From NCBI GenBank assembly GCA_025354075.1, contig JANXNO010000086.1:1-7168 (forward strand): a stretch of DNA of 7,168 nucleotides, read 5' to 3'. The DNA is from Burkholderiales bacterium (GTDB lineage Bacteria > Pseudomonadota > Gammaproteobacteria > Burkholderiales > Casimicrobiaceae). This document shows positions 1-5,421 of the stretch, in pieces; position 1 is the stretch's first letter, and every line of letters starts with the position of its first letter. A program made the position numbers and the translations under genes. Under the pieces are notes generated by a model, which had not been told where the DNA came from, searched no databases, and saw only the letters and a list, made by a program, of their open reading frames with translations.

Positions 1-897
1 GTGCTCTTCGCCGTGCTCGCCCTAGCACCGGGCGATCCGTTCTCGGAGATGACGCTGAATCCGAACGTGCCGCCCGAGGTCCAGGCCAACCTGCGCCACC
101 AGTTCGGCCTCGACGATCCGATCTGGCAGCGCTACTTCCGCTGGCTCTTCGCGATGCTGCAGGGCAACTGGGGCTTCTCGTTCATCAGCCGCGTCGACGT
201 CGACACGCTCATCTGGCAGCGCGTGCCGGTCACGCTCGCAGTCATCGGCGCCTCGCAGTTTCTTGCCCTGGCGATCGCGTTGCCGGTCGGCATCTATTCG
301 GCGGCGCGACCCTACTCGTGGTTCGACCGCATCGCCAGCACGCTCGCCTTCGTGGGCTTCTCGCTGCCCACGTTTTTCACCGGCCTGCTGCTGATCCTGC
401 TGTTCTCGATCAAGCTCGACTGGCTGCCCTTCGTCTTTCGCGCCGACATCTCCGGCAGCGGCTGTCCGTGGTGGTGGGCACACATCAAGCAGGCGATCAT
501 GCCGGTGGCCGTGCTCGGCCTGTTCCAGGGCGCGAGCTGGACGCGCTACGTGCGCTCGGCGATGCTCGACGTAATTCGGCTGGATTACGTAACGACTGCG
601 CGTAGCAAGGGCCTCAAGGAACGCGTGGTGGTGATGAAACACGTCGTTCGCAATGCGTTGATTCCAGTTGTCACGCTGGTCGCGTTGCAGATGCCAGCGG
701 TGTTCGGCGGTGCGATCGTCACCGAGCAGATCTTTCGTATTCCCGGTATCGGCTCGCTGCTGATTGATGCGATTCTGCGCAACGATACGCCCGTGATAAT
801 GGCGGTGACCTTTGTATTCGCCTGCCTGGTTATTTTGTTCAATTTGATTGCAGATTTGCTCTATGGCTGGCTTGATCCCCGCATCAGTTATCGCTAG
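1..897 (+). CDS. Peptide/nickel-type ABC transporter permease (OppB/DppB family), 5' end cut by window
   Basis: This is an inner-membrane permease, one half of the channel of an Opp/Dpp-type importer for peptides or related small ligands. The visible 298 residues begin inside the first membrane helix: an LALAPGDP motif at about residues 6-13 normally follows TM1 of this family. About 25-35 N-terminal residues therefore lie off the left edge, and the GTG at position 1 is probably an internal codon. Hydrophobic segments follow at roughly 77-100, 112-137, 165-178, 220-240 and 265-288. The cytoplasmic EAA-type coupling loop that contacts the ATPases spans about residues 195-222 (DYVTTARSKG, then VRNALIP). 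The C-terminus WLDPRISYR is typical of the family. It overlaps the second permease gene by 35 bases. The first 540 bases have much higher third-position GC than the rest. The family is certain; the ligand is unknown because the binding protein is not visible. Confidence 0.93.
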   Translation: MLFAVLALAPGDPFSEMTLNPNVPPEVQANLRHQFGLDDPIWQRYFRWLFAMLQGNWGFSFISRVDVDTLIWQRVPVTLAVIGASQFLALAIALPVGIYSAARPYSWFDRIASTLAFVGFSLPTFFTGLLLILLFSIKLDWLPFVFRADISGSGCPWWWAHIKQAIMPVAVLGLFQGASWTRYVRSAMLDVIRLDYVTTARSKGLKERVVVMKHVVRNALIPVVTLVALQMPAVFGGAIVTEQIFRIPGIGSLLIDAILRNDTPVIMAVTFVFACLVILFNLIADLLYGWLDPRISYR

Positions 898-1810
898 CGC
901 CGGGCCTGATTCGACGCTCCCGGTGCGTGCACGCCACGTCTCCCCTGCGCGCGAGGCATGGCGGCGTTTCTGTCGGCACAAGATGGCCGTGGTGAGCCTC
1001 ATCATCTTGCTGTCGATGGTTTTGCTGGTGGTCGTAGGGCCGCTGTTGTGGAAGGTCGCAATCAACGATATCGACTTCAGCGCGCGGCTTAAAGGCCCAT
1101 CGTGGGCGCATCCGTTCGGCACCGACGACCTCGGCCAGGACATTTTTGCGCGCATGCTTTACGGCGGGCGCATTTCGCTGGCCGTGGGGCTGGCTGCGAT
1201 GATGATGGCGATTCTGGTCGGCGTGACTGTCGGCGCGATTGCCGGTGTGTCGCGCGGCGCGGTGGACGCGGCGTTGATGTGGCTGACCGATCTGTTTTTA
1301 TCGTTGCCGCAGTTGCCGTTGTTGCTGCTCTTGATCTATCTATTTCGCGACACGTTGAAGACGGCGTTCGGCCCCGAGGTTGGCGTGTTCATCATGATCG
1401 TGCTGGTCATCGGCGGCTTTCGCTGGATGCCGGTGGCGCGACTGGTACGCGCGCAATTTTTCTCCTTGCGCGAGAAGGAATATGTCGAGGCCGCGCGCGC
1501 GCTGGGCGCGTCAACATTTCGCCAAGTGGTTCGACATATCTTGCCGAACACGCTCGGCCCTGTGATCGTCGCGGGCACCATTGACGTGGCCGCAGCCATC
1601 ATCGCTGAATCGACGTTGTCATTTTTGGGGCTCGGTTTCCCGCCGGACATTCCGACGTGGGGACGCCTCTTGTTCGACAGCAAGGACTTCCTCGATATCG
1701 CGTCGTACTGGGCGATGTTTCCGGGCACCGCCATTTTCTTGACCGTGCTCACGATCAACTTCATTGGCGATGGTTTGCGCGACGCGCTCGATCCGCGCAA
1801 GGTGATGTGA
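863..1810 (+). CDS. Peptide/nickel-type ABC transporter permease (OppC/DppC family)
   Basis: This is the second inner-membrane permease of the importer and pairs with the upstream permease. Read from ATG 863 it has 315 residues, a normal length for OppC/DppC. A cytoplasmic N-terminus carrying the family pattern AWRRFCRHKMAVVSL (about 32-46) leads into TM1 (about 41-62). The motif HPFGTDDLGQDIFARMLYG (83-101) is the characteristic periplasmic segment. Further membrane helices lie near 104-128, 140-162, 172-190, 232-252 and 285-305. The EAA coupling loop is at about 208-229 (VEAARALGAS, then HILPN). The C-terminus GDGLRDALDPR is typical. ATG 863 was preferred over the in-frame TTG 848, which adds only five residues; GTG 923 is a less likely alternative. 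No strong Shine-Dalgarno precedes 863, which fits translational coupling with the preceding gene. The stop overlaps the next ATG by one base. Confidence 0.93.
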   Translation: MAGLIPASVIASAGPDSTLPVRARHVSPAREAWRRFCRHKMAVVSLIILLSMVLLVVVGPLLWKVAINDIDFSARLKGPSWAHPFGTDDLGQDIFARMLYGGRISLAVGLAAMMMAILVGVTVGAIAGVSRGAVDAALMWLTDLFLSLPQLPLLLLLIYLFRDTLKTAFGPEVGVFIMIVLVIGGFRWMPVARLVRAQFFSLREKEYVEAARALGASTFRQVVRHILPNTLGPVIVAGTIDVAAAIIAESTLSFLGLGFPPDIPTWGRLLFDSKDFLDIASYWAMFPGTAIFLTVLTINFIGDGLRDALDPRKVM

Positions 1811-2811
1811 TGAGCGAAATCGACGCTAAGCAGCGCCTGCTCGATATTCGTGGGCTCAAGACACATTTCAAAACGGACGGTGGCTGGTTGCACGCAGTGG
1901 ACGGTGTCGATATCGCTATTGATCGTAGCGAAACCGTTGGCATAGTTGGTGAATCTGGCTGCGGCAAATCGGTCACTGCAATGTCGGTGCTGAAGCTCGT
2001 TCCGATGCCGCCAGGGCGCATCGTTGACGGCCAGATTTTGTGGCAGGGCCGCGACATCGTGCCGCTCAACGACGACGCCATGCGCTTGATTCGCATGAAA
2101 GAAATTGCGATTGTTTTTCAAGAACCGATGACGTCGCTGAATCCGGTTTACACGGTCGGCGAGCAGATCGCGGAGGGTTTGATATTGCATGAGCGGCTGT
2201 CGAAAAAAGACGCCATGAGTCGCGCTGTCGACATGCTTAAGCTGGTGCATATTCCGACGCCGGACCGCCGCGTACACGACTATCCGCATCAGTTTTCGGG
2301 CGGTATGCGCCAGCGTGTAATGATCGCTATGGCGCTGTCGTGCAAACCAAAATTGTTGATCGCCGACGAACCCACCACCGCGCTGGACGTAACGATTCAG
2401 GCGCAAATTCTCGACCTGTTGTCCGAGCTGAAGTCAGAACTAGGCATGGCCATCATGCTCATCACCCACGCGATGGGCGTTGTCGCGGAAGTGGCGCAGC
2501 GCGTGGTCGTCATGTACGCCGGCAAAGTGGTGGAAGAGGCGACGGTGGAAGAACTGTTTGCACATCCACGCCATCCTTATACACAGGGCCTGATCCGCTC
2601 CATTCCGCGTATCGACACGGCGGCGACGCAGAAGATTCGGCTGGAAGCAATTTCTGGCACCGTACCCAAACTCGTCGCACCTAAAGAAGGCTGTCGCTTC
2701 GCGCCGCGCTGCAAGTTTGCGATGGCCGCGTGTATCGCCGCAACGCCTGCCCTACGCGAAGTCGCATTGGGCCACAAGGTGGCGTGCATTCTTGATGTGG
2801 CGGTCGCATGA
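1810..2811 (+). CDS. Opp/Dpp-type ABC transporter ATP-binding protein (OppD/DppD family)
   Basis: This is a cytoplasmic ATPase subunit that powers the importer as a heterodimer with the downstream ATPase. It has 333 residues, normal for OppD/DppD. The ATP-binding elements are in order: Walker A GESGCGKS at 47-54, Q-loop Gln104, signature FSGGM at 162-166, and Walker B with Asp186 and Glu187 followed by PTTALD. The switch His is residue 220. The next residue is Ala221, where the family usually has Asp (THDLG or THDMG). The C-terminal oligopeptide-transporter extension carries four cysteines, C295-x5-C301-x6-C308-x17-C326, the pattern that in related proteins can bind an iron-sulfur cluster. 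The start at 1810 overlaps the previous stop by one base and has an AAGGTG ribosome binding site at 1799-1804. Opp and Dpp cannot be told apart from this subunit alone. Confidence 0.95.
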   Translation: MSEIDAKQRLLDIRGLKTHFKTDGGWLHAVDGVDIAIDRSETVGIVGESGCGKSVTAMSVLKLVPMPPGRIVDGQILWQGRDIVPLNDDAMRLIRMKEIAIVFQEPMTSLNPVYTVGEQIAEGLILHERLSKKDAMSRAVDMLKLVHIPTPDRRVHDYPHQFSGGMRQRVMIAMALSCKPKLLIADEPTTALDVTIQAQILDLLSELKSELGMAIMLITHAMGVVAEVAQRVVVMYAGKVVEEATVEELFAHPRHPYTQGLIRSIPRIDTAATQKIRLEAISGTVPKLVAPKEGCRFAPRCKFAMAACIAATPALREVALGHKVACILDVAVA

Positions 2812-3782
2812 ACGCGCCATTGCTCAAAGTAAACAATCTCGTCAAACACTTCCCGATCAAGGGCGGAATATTTGGTCGCGTTTCGGAAAAAGTGCACGCG
2901 GTGGATGGCGTCAGTTTTGAACTCGACGCAGGCGAAACGCTAGGCGTGGTCGGTGAATCCGGCTGCGGGAAAAGCACGACGGGTCGCTGCATCCTGCGCC
3001 TGATCGAGCCCACGTCAGGCGAAGTCTGGTTCGACGGCAAAAATGTCACCAATCTCGGCAAAACCGAGCTTCGCGCGATGGCGCGTGACATGCAGATCAT
3101 TTTTCAGGATCCGTATGCCTCGCTCAATCCGCGCATGACGGTCGGCTCCATCATCGGCGAAGCGCTGACGATTCACAAGCTCACCCATTCAGCGCGCGAA
3201 TACGAAGACCGCATCGTCGAACTGCTGGAAACGGTGGGCCTCAATGCCGATCACATGCGCCGTTACCCGCATGAGTTTTCCGGCGGCCAGCGCCAACGCA
3301 TCGGCATCGCGCGCGCGCTCGCAGTCACGCCCAAGCTCATCGTCTGCGACGAAGCCGTGTCTGCGCTTGACGTGTCGATTCAGGCGCAGGTGATCAATCT
3401 GCTCGAAGACTTGCAGGAAAAGTTCAACCTCACTTATCTCTTCATCGCGCACGATTTGTCGGTGGTCGAACACATCAGTCAACGTGTGGCCGTGATGTAC
3501 CTCGGACGCATCGTCGAAATCGCGTCCAGCCACGACCTGTACACGAATCCCCTCCACCCGTACACCGAGGCGCTGTTATCCGCCGTGCCGATCCCCGATC
3601 CGACCATGAAACGCAAGCGCATCATGCTGCAGGGCGACGTGCCCAGCCCGATCAAGCCGCCATCGGGATGCCACTTTCACACCCGCTGCCCGATTGCGCA
3701 AAAGCCGCTGTGCAACACCGAATCGCCAACGCTCAAACATTCCAGCGACGGGCATTGGGTGGCGTGTCATCTGCGCGGCTAA
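2808..3782 (+). CDS. Opp/Dpp-type ABC transporter ATP-binding protein (OppF/DppF family)
   Basis: This is the second ATPase subunit of the importer, 324 residues, normal for OppF/DppF. It opens with the family pattern [10 protein letters not shown] (11-20), typical of the F subunit. Walker [10 protein letters not shown] is at 49-57, Q-loop Gln100 lies in [10 protein letters not shown], signature FSGGQ is at 157-161, Walker B has Asp181 and Glu182 followed by [13 protein letters not shown], and the switch His is 215 in AHDLSVVEH. The C-terminal extension again has four spaced cysteines, C288-x5-C294-x7-C302-x17-C320. All catalytic elements look intact. ATG 2808 overlaps the preceding stop by four bases (ATGA), so the two ATPases are translationally coupled and probably made in equal amounts. 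It is the last gene of the operon; the following DNA holds hairpins and then a gene on the opposite strand. Confidence 0.95.
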   Translation: MNAPLLKVNNLVKHFPIKGGIFGRVSEKVHAVDGVSFELDAGETLGVVGESGCGKSTTGRCILRLIEPTSGEVWFDGKNVTNLGKTELRAMARDMQIIFQDPYASLNPRMTVGSIIGEALTIHKLTHSAREYEDRIVELLETVGLNADHMRRYPHEFSGGQRQRIGIARALAVTPKLIVCDEAVSALDVSIQAQVINLLEDLQEKFNLTYLFIAHDLSVVEHISQRVAVMYLGRIVEIASSHDLYTNPLHPYTEALLSAVPIPDPTMKRKRIMLQGDVPSPIKPPSGCHFHTRCPIAQKPLCNTESPTLKHSSDGHWVACHLRG

Positions 3783-3815
3783 CGCGGCGTTTTACCGTTA
3801 CAACTTTAACGTCAA

Positions 3816-3829
3816 AGCCCAATCGGGCT
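3816..3829 (+). terminator. Short hairpin after the transporter operon, possible weak terminator
   Basis: AGCCC and GGGCT pair perfectly around an AATC loop, 33 bases after the stop of the last ATPase gene. No T-run follows directly; the nearest is the TTTTT at 3845-3849. It is a weak candidate for ending transcription of the operon and may act together with the hairpin at 3884-3902, which starts with the same AGCCCAAT octamer. Confidence 0.35.
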
Positions 3830-3883
3830 AGGGGCTGAAGAGCGTTTTTGCTAAATACCGCCTTTGGTAAAAAATACCCGCTT

Positions 3884-3902
3884 AGCCCAATTTGAATGGG
3901 CT
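3884..3902. terminator. Hairpin between convergent genes, candidate bidirectional terminator
   Basis: AGCCCA and TGGGCT form a perfect 6-bp stem around a 7-base loop. On the + strand it is followed by TCTCTGTT, a poor U-tract. On the - strand the downstream sequence reaches a run of six T's complementary to 3869-3874. It sits between the transporter operon and the opposite-strand lipoprotein gene, so it could serve both directions. Its strength cannot be judged by eye. Confidence 0.4.
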
Positions 3903-3907
3903 TCTCT

Positions 3908-3955
3908 GTTCAAAGCCATTGCTTTAACAGCTGTGCAGCGGTGAGTAACGCTGCA
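3908..3955. repeat. Two adjacent inverted repeats downstream of the lipoprotein gene
   Basis: The first structure at 3908-3928 pairs GTT and AAAGC with GCTTT and AAC around a CATT loop, with one bulged C. The second at 3934-3955 pairs TGCAGCG with CGCTGCA, a perfect 7-bp stem around an 8-base loop. The second lies 25 bases past the end of the lipoprotein gene on the - strand and may help end that transcript, though no T-run follows it. The stretch 3783-3979 otherwise shows no coding potential. Confidence 0.4.
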
Positions 3956-3979
3956 TTCGGCATGGCTCGCGCTTATCGA

Positions 3980-4213
3980 CTAGCGCGGTGAACCGCCAGA
4001 GCGTGACGCTGGACTGGCAGTGGGCCGATCAATGGCGTCACCCGATACGACGTCGACCAGATCGCGGCAATCTCGCCGGGGAAGATTGCTGCCCGTGACC
4101 GTGCAGCGATCTTCTTTCGCCAGTGGCGCGGCATCTTTGCCGTCAGAAACACTGGCGCATCCGACCATCGTTGCGCACAAAGTTGCGCCGACCAACGCTA
4201 AAAATGGCTTCAT
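3980..4213 (-). CDS. Small predicted lipoprotein with a TGSNLPRRD-type motif
   Basis: This is a 77-residue protein of unknown function, probably anchored in the cell envelope. It starts with Met-Lys, has a hydrophobic stretch at about 3-18, and ends the signal in MVGC with Cys19 as the likely lipidated residue. Met at the -3 position makes the lipobox imperfect. The mature part has a CTVTGSNLPRRDC segment at 37-49 with a cysteine at each end. As I recall it, a TGSNLPRRD/TGSRIPRR-type stretch recurs in small lipoproteins of betaproteobacteria and Xanthomonadales; no function is known to me. The C-terminal 20 residues are rich in Ser, Arg and Pro and look disordered. No strong ribosome binding site precedes ATG 4213. 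It is transcribed away from the DUF6434 gene and converges with the transporter operon. The opposite-strand frame over the same DNA shows no protein-like pattern. Confidence 0.7.
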   Translation of the reverse strand: MKPFLALVGATLCATMVGCASVSDGKDAAPLAKEDRCTVTGSNLPRRDCRDLVDVVSGDAIDRPTASPASRSGGSPR

Positions 4214-4320
4214 AGAACTTGATTAAATATGGATTGACATCCTCCAGTTTACGAGACCCCAGCACCTGCGCGCAACTGGTACATCCGTATCGTAGTTTTG
4301 AATCGCGTCACCCTTTTTTT

Positions 4321-4325
4321 GGAGG
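4321..4325 (+). promoter_or_regulatory. Strong ribosome binding site for the DUF6434 gene
   Basis: A perfect GGAGG lies six bases before ATG 4332, right after a run of seven T's at 4314-4320. It fixes the start codon. The upstream gap 4214-4331 lies between divergent genes and must hold promoters for both, but I see no convincing -35/-10 pair. Confidence 0.75.
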
Positions 4326-4331
4326 ATAGCC

Positions 4332-4583
4332 ATGACAGTAGTTGACTGGCACAAAAACGAAATTACGCGCACCGTCCCGATCACATCATCGTATCGAAAC
4401 ACGCAAAACGTGCGGCGCTTTTTTCGAGCGGAATGCGGAGAACACTTCAAATTTGACCGCCCGTTTATGGCGTGGCTGATCGATGGCACGCCCAAAACCA
4501 TGGGCGACGCCGCAGACGAGTGGCTAAAAAGTGATCAGGTGGGAACCACCACCGTTTCGACTCGCCGCCAGGCCCGTGAATGA
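4332..4583 (+). CDS. Stand-alone DUF6434 domain protein
   Basis: This is an 83-residue, probably cytoplasmic protein of unknown function. Residues about 4-66 match my memory of the DUF6434 domain: a DWH start, YRNTQNVRRFFRAECGEHF (21-39), FKFDRPFMAW (39-48) and KTMGDAADEW (55-64). In Firmicutes this domain often sits behind a SAP DNA-binding domain; here there is none, so the domain forms nearly the whole protein. The last 17 residues after EWLKSD look like an unstructured tail. The start is set by a GGAGG six bases upstream. The next gene begins 64 bases later on the same strand, so the two may share a transcript, although the gap is wider than in a tight operon. The family assignment comes from recalled motif similarity and was not searched. 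No catalytic residues are evident; a binding role would be a guess. Confidence 0.8.
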   Translation: MTVVDWHKNEITRTVPITSSYRNTQNVRRFFRAECGEHFKFDRPFMAWLIDGTPKTMGDAADEWLKSDQVGTTTVSTRRQARE

Positions 4584-4647
4584 GCCAATTTCAGTATTTT
4601 TACGCTCTAACTCATGTCACCCGCCACTCACTCTGGAGTTATCGAAC

Positions 4648-5184
4648 ATGATCAATACACCTGCTGGGTACATGAGTCTGGCCAATGCGGCCAATAGCTA
4701 CACCCGCCAAAAAATGACCTACGGATCGTCAAACGACGTGCGTAAAATTATTGGCCCCATCAGCTTTGTGACCAACATTGGTGTTGGCATTGTCAACTCG
4801 ATAGCGCGCCACGAGGCCGACGTGGAGGTCGACCGCCTCAGGGTGGCCGACTACAACACCCGCAAGCAGATGGAGATATGGGCAGAAAAGGCCGAGAAAT
4901 ACGGCGCAGGCAATTGTGGCGAGCAGTCGGCGATTGCATTCCAGTATCTTCGTGCGCGACAAGTTGAGCCGCTCACATGGACACGATGGTCGGTCGGCAA
5001 TCATGCCTTTGTGTTGCTCGGTAAACCCGCCAACGGCACCCCTGCGCACGCGAAAGACTGGATCAACAATGTTGTGGTGTGCGATCCATGGAAGGGCGTG
5101 GTGGGCTTTTTGAGCCAGTTGCCGGCCTATCCTGTCCGCAACATGACCTTTATGCTGCATTCCGAGGCGGGTGTGGTGGTGTAG
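4648..5184 (+). CDS. Putative papain/transglutaminase-fold cysteine enzyme (protease, deamidase or toxin-like)
   Basis: This 178-residue protein resembles no named family I can assign with certainty. Its second half has the ordered pattern of a transglutaminase/papain-like enzyme: GAGNCGEQSAIAFQYLR (87-102) with candidate nucleophile Cys90, GNHAFVLLGK (117-126) with His119, and VVVCDPW (142-148) with Asp146. The Cys-His-Asp order and the spacing of about 29 and 27 residues suit that superfamily. Related triads occur in proteases, deamidases and acyltransferases, including secreted effectors. The N-terminal half has a moderately hydrophobic segment (33-51) but no signal peptide. The start is ATG 4648, with GGAG at 4635-4638. 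The open frame extends back to 4531, but that part overlaps the DUF6434 gene and lacks a ribosome binding site. Activity and target are unknown; toxin or effector status is inference. Confidence 0.7.
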   Translation: MINTPAGYMSLANAANSYTRQKMTYGSSNDVRKIIGPISFVTNIGVGIVNSIARHEADVEVDRLRVADYNTRKQMEIWAEKAEKYGAGNCGEQSAIAFQYLRARQVEPLTWTRWSVGNHAFVLLGKPANGTPAHAKDWINNVVVCDPWKGVVGFLSQLPAYPVRNMTFMLHSEAGVVV

Positions 5185-5315
5185 CGAGCGGCGCGAATTC
5201 AAAATTTTTGCAGACACGTGACTTGTTTTGCCTGCTGTATGCGTATGTAGAGGCATCACGGTCAAACGGATCGGCGTGGAGCCTCAGGGCGGACTGATTC
5301 GAATTGAGCTCGACA

Positions 5316-5337
5316 GACTGTCAATCGACAGTCGATT
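5316..5337. repeat. Overlapping palindromes upstream of the 372-aa gene, possible operator or RNA hairpin
   Basis: Two perfect inverted repeats share bases. GACTGTC and GACAGTC (5316-5333) form a 7-bp stem with an AATC loop. AATCGAC and GTCGATT (5323-5337) form a 15-base palindrome around a central A. They lie 11 to 20 bases before the GAGG and ATG at 5348-5359. ATTCGAAT (5297-5304) and GAGCTC (5306-5311) add further dyad symmetry just upstream. The rest of the gap 5185-5356 has no gene; a weak TTGTTT/TATGTA promoter-like pair near 5224-5250 is not convincing. Confidence 0.4.
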
Positions 5338-5347
5338 CCATTGCCAC

Positions 5348-5359
5348 GAGGTTCGAATG
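5348..5359 (+). promoter_or_regulatory. Ribosome binding site and ATG in the wrong frame for the downstream ORF
   Basis: GAGG at 5348-5351 stands five bases before ATG 5357, a good initiation site. Reading from it gives 14 codons (MTKTMNDPRQRAKR) and then TGA at 5399-5401. The long downstream ORF is in the -1 frame relative to this start and is open from 5377. This is the best start signal for the long gene, which suggests a frameshift between 5377 and 5398. Alternatively it is a short leader peptide. Confidence 0.55.
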
Positions 5360-5421
5360 ACGAAAACCATGAATGATCCGAGACAGCGCGCCAAGCGCTG
5401 AACGCCGCGACCGTTGAGTCG

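Noticed and set aside
22..1155. Long opposite-strand open frame (377 codons) across the permease genes
   Set aside because: Its translation is Arg/His/Asp-rich with no protein-like pattern, a common artefact opposite GC-rich genes; the + strand holds clear ABC permeases.
1336..2406. Opposite-strand open frame of 356 codons
   Set aside because: It is antisense to the second permease and first ATPase genes, which are firmly identified by motifs.
3336..3365. DEAVSALD in place of DEPVSALD in the F-type ATPase
   Set aside because: This Walker B variant is common in the family and leaves the catalytic Glu intact.
3940..3951. GGTGAGTAACGC-type stretch resembling a 16S rRNA segment
   Set aside because: Only about a dozen bases match and the flanks bear no rRNA similarity, so it is a chance match.
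4020..4226. 68-codon + strand frame over the lipoprotein gene
   Set aside because: Its translation is Ser/Thr/Arg-rich low-complexity sequence without a ribosome binding site; the - strand frame has a signal peptide and lipobox.
4234..4239. Perfect TTGACA as a -35 box for the DUF6434 gene
   Set aside because: No TATAAT-like hexamer lies 16-18 bases downstream; the sequence there is GC-rich.
4531..4647. In-frame upstream extension of the papain-like gene (start at 4531)
   Set aside because: It overlaps the DUF6434 gene out of frame, lacks a ribosome binding site, and its sequence looks non-conserved; ATG 4648 has GGAG nine bases upstream.
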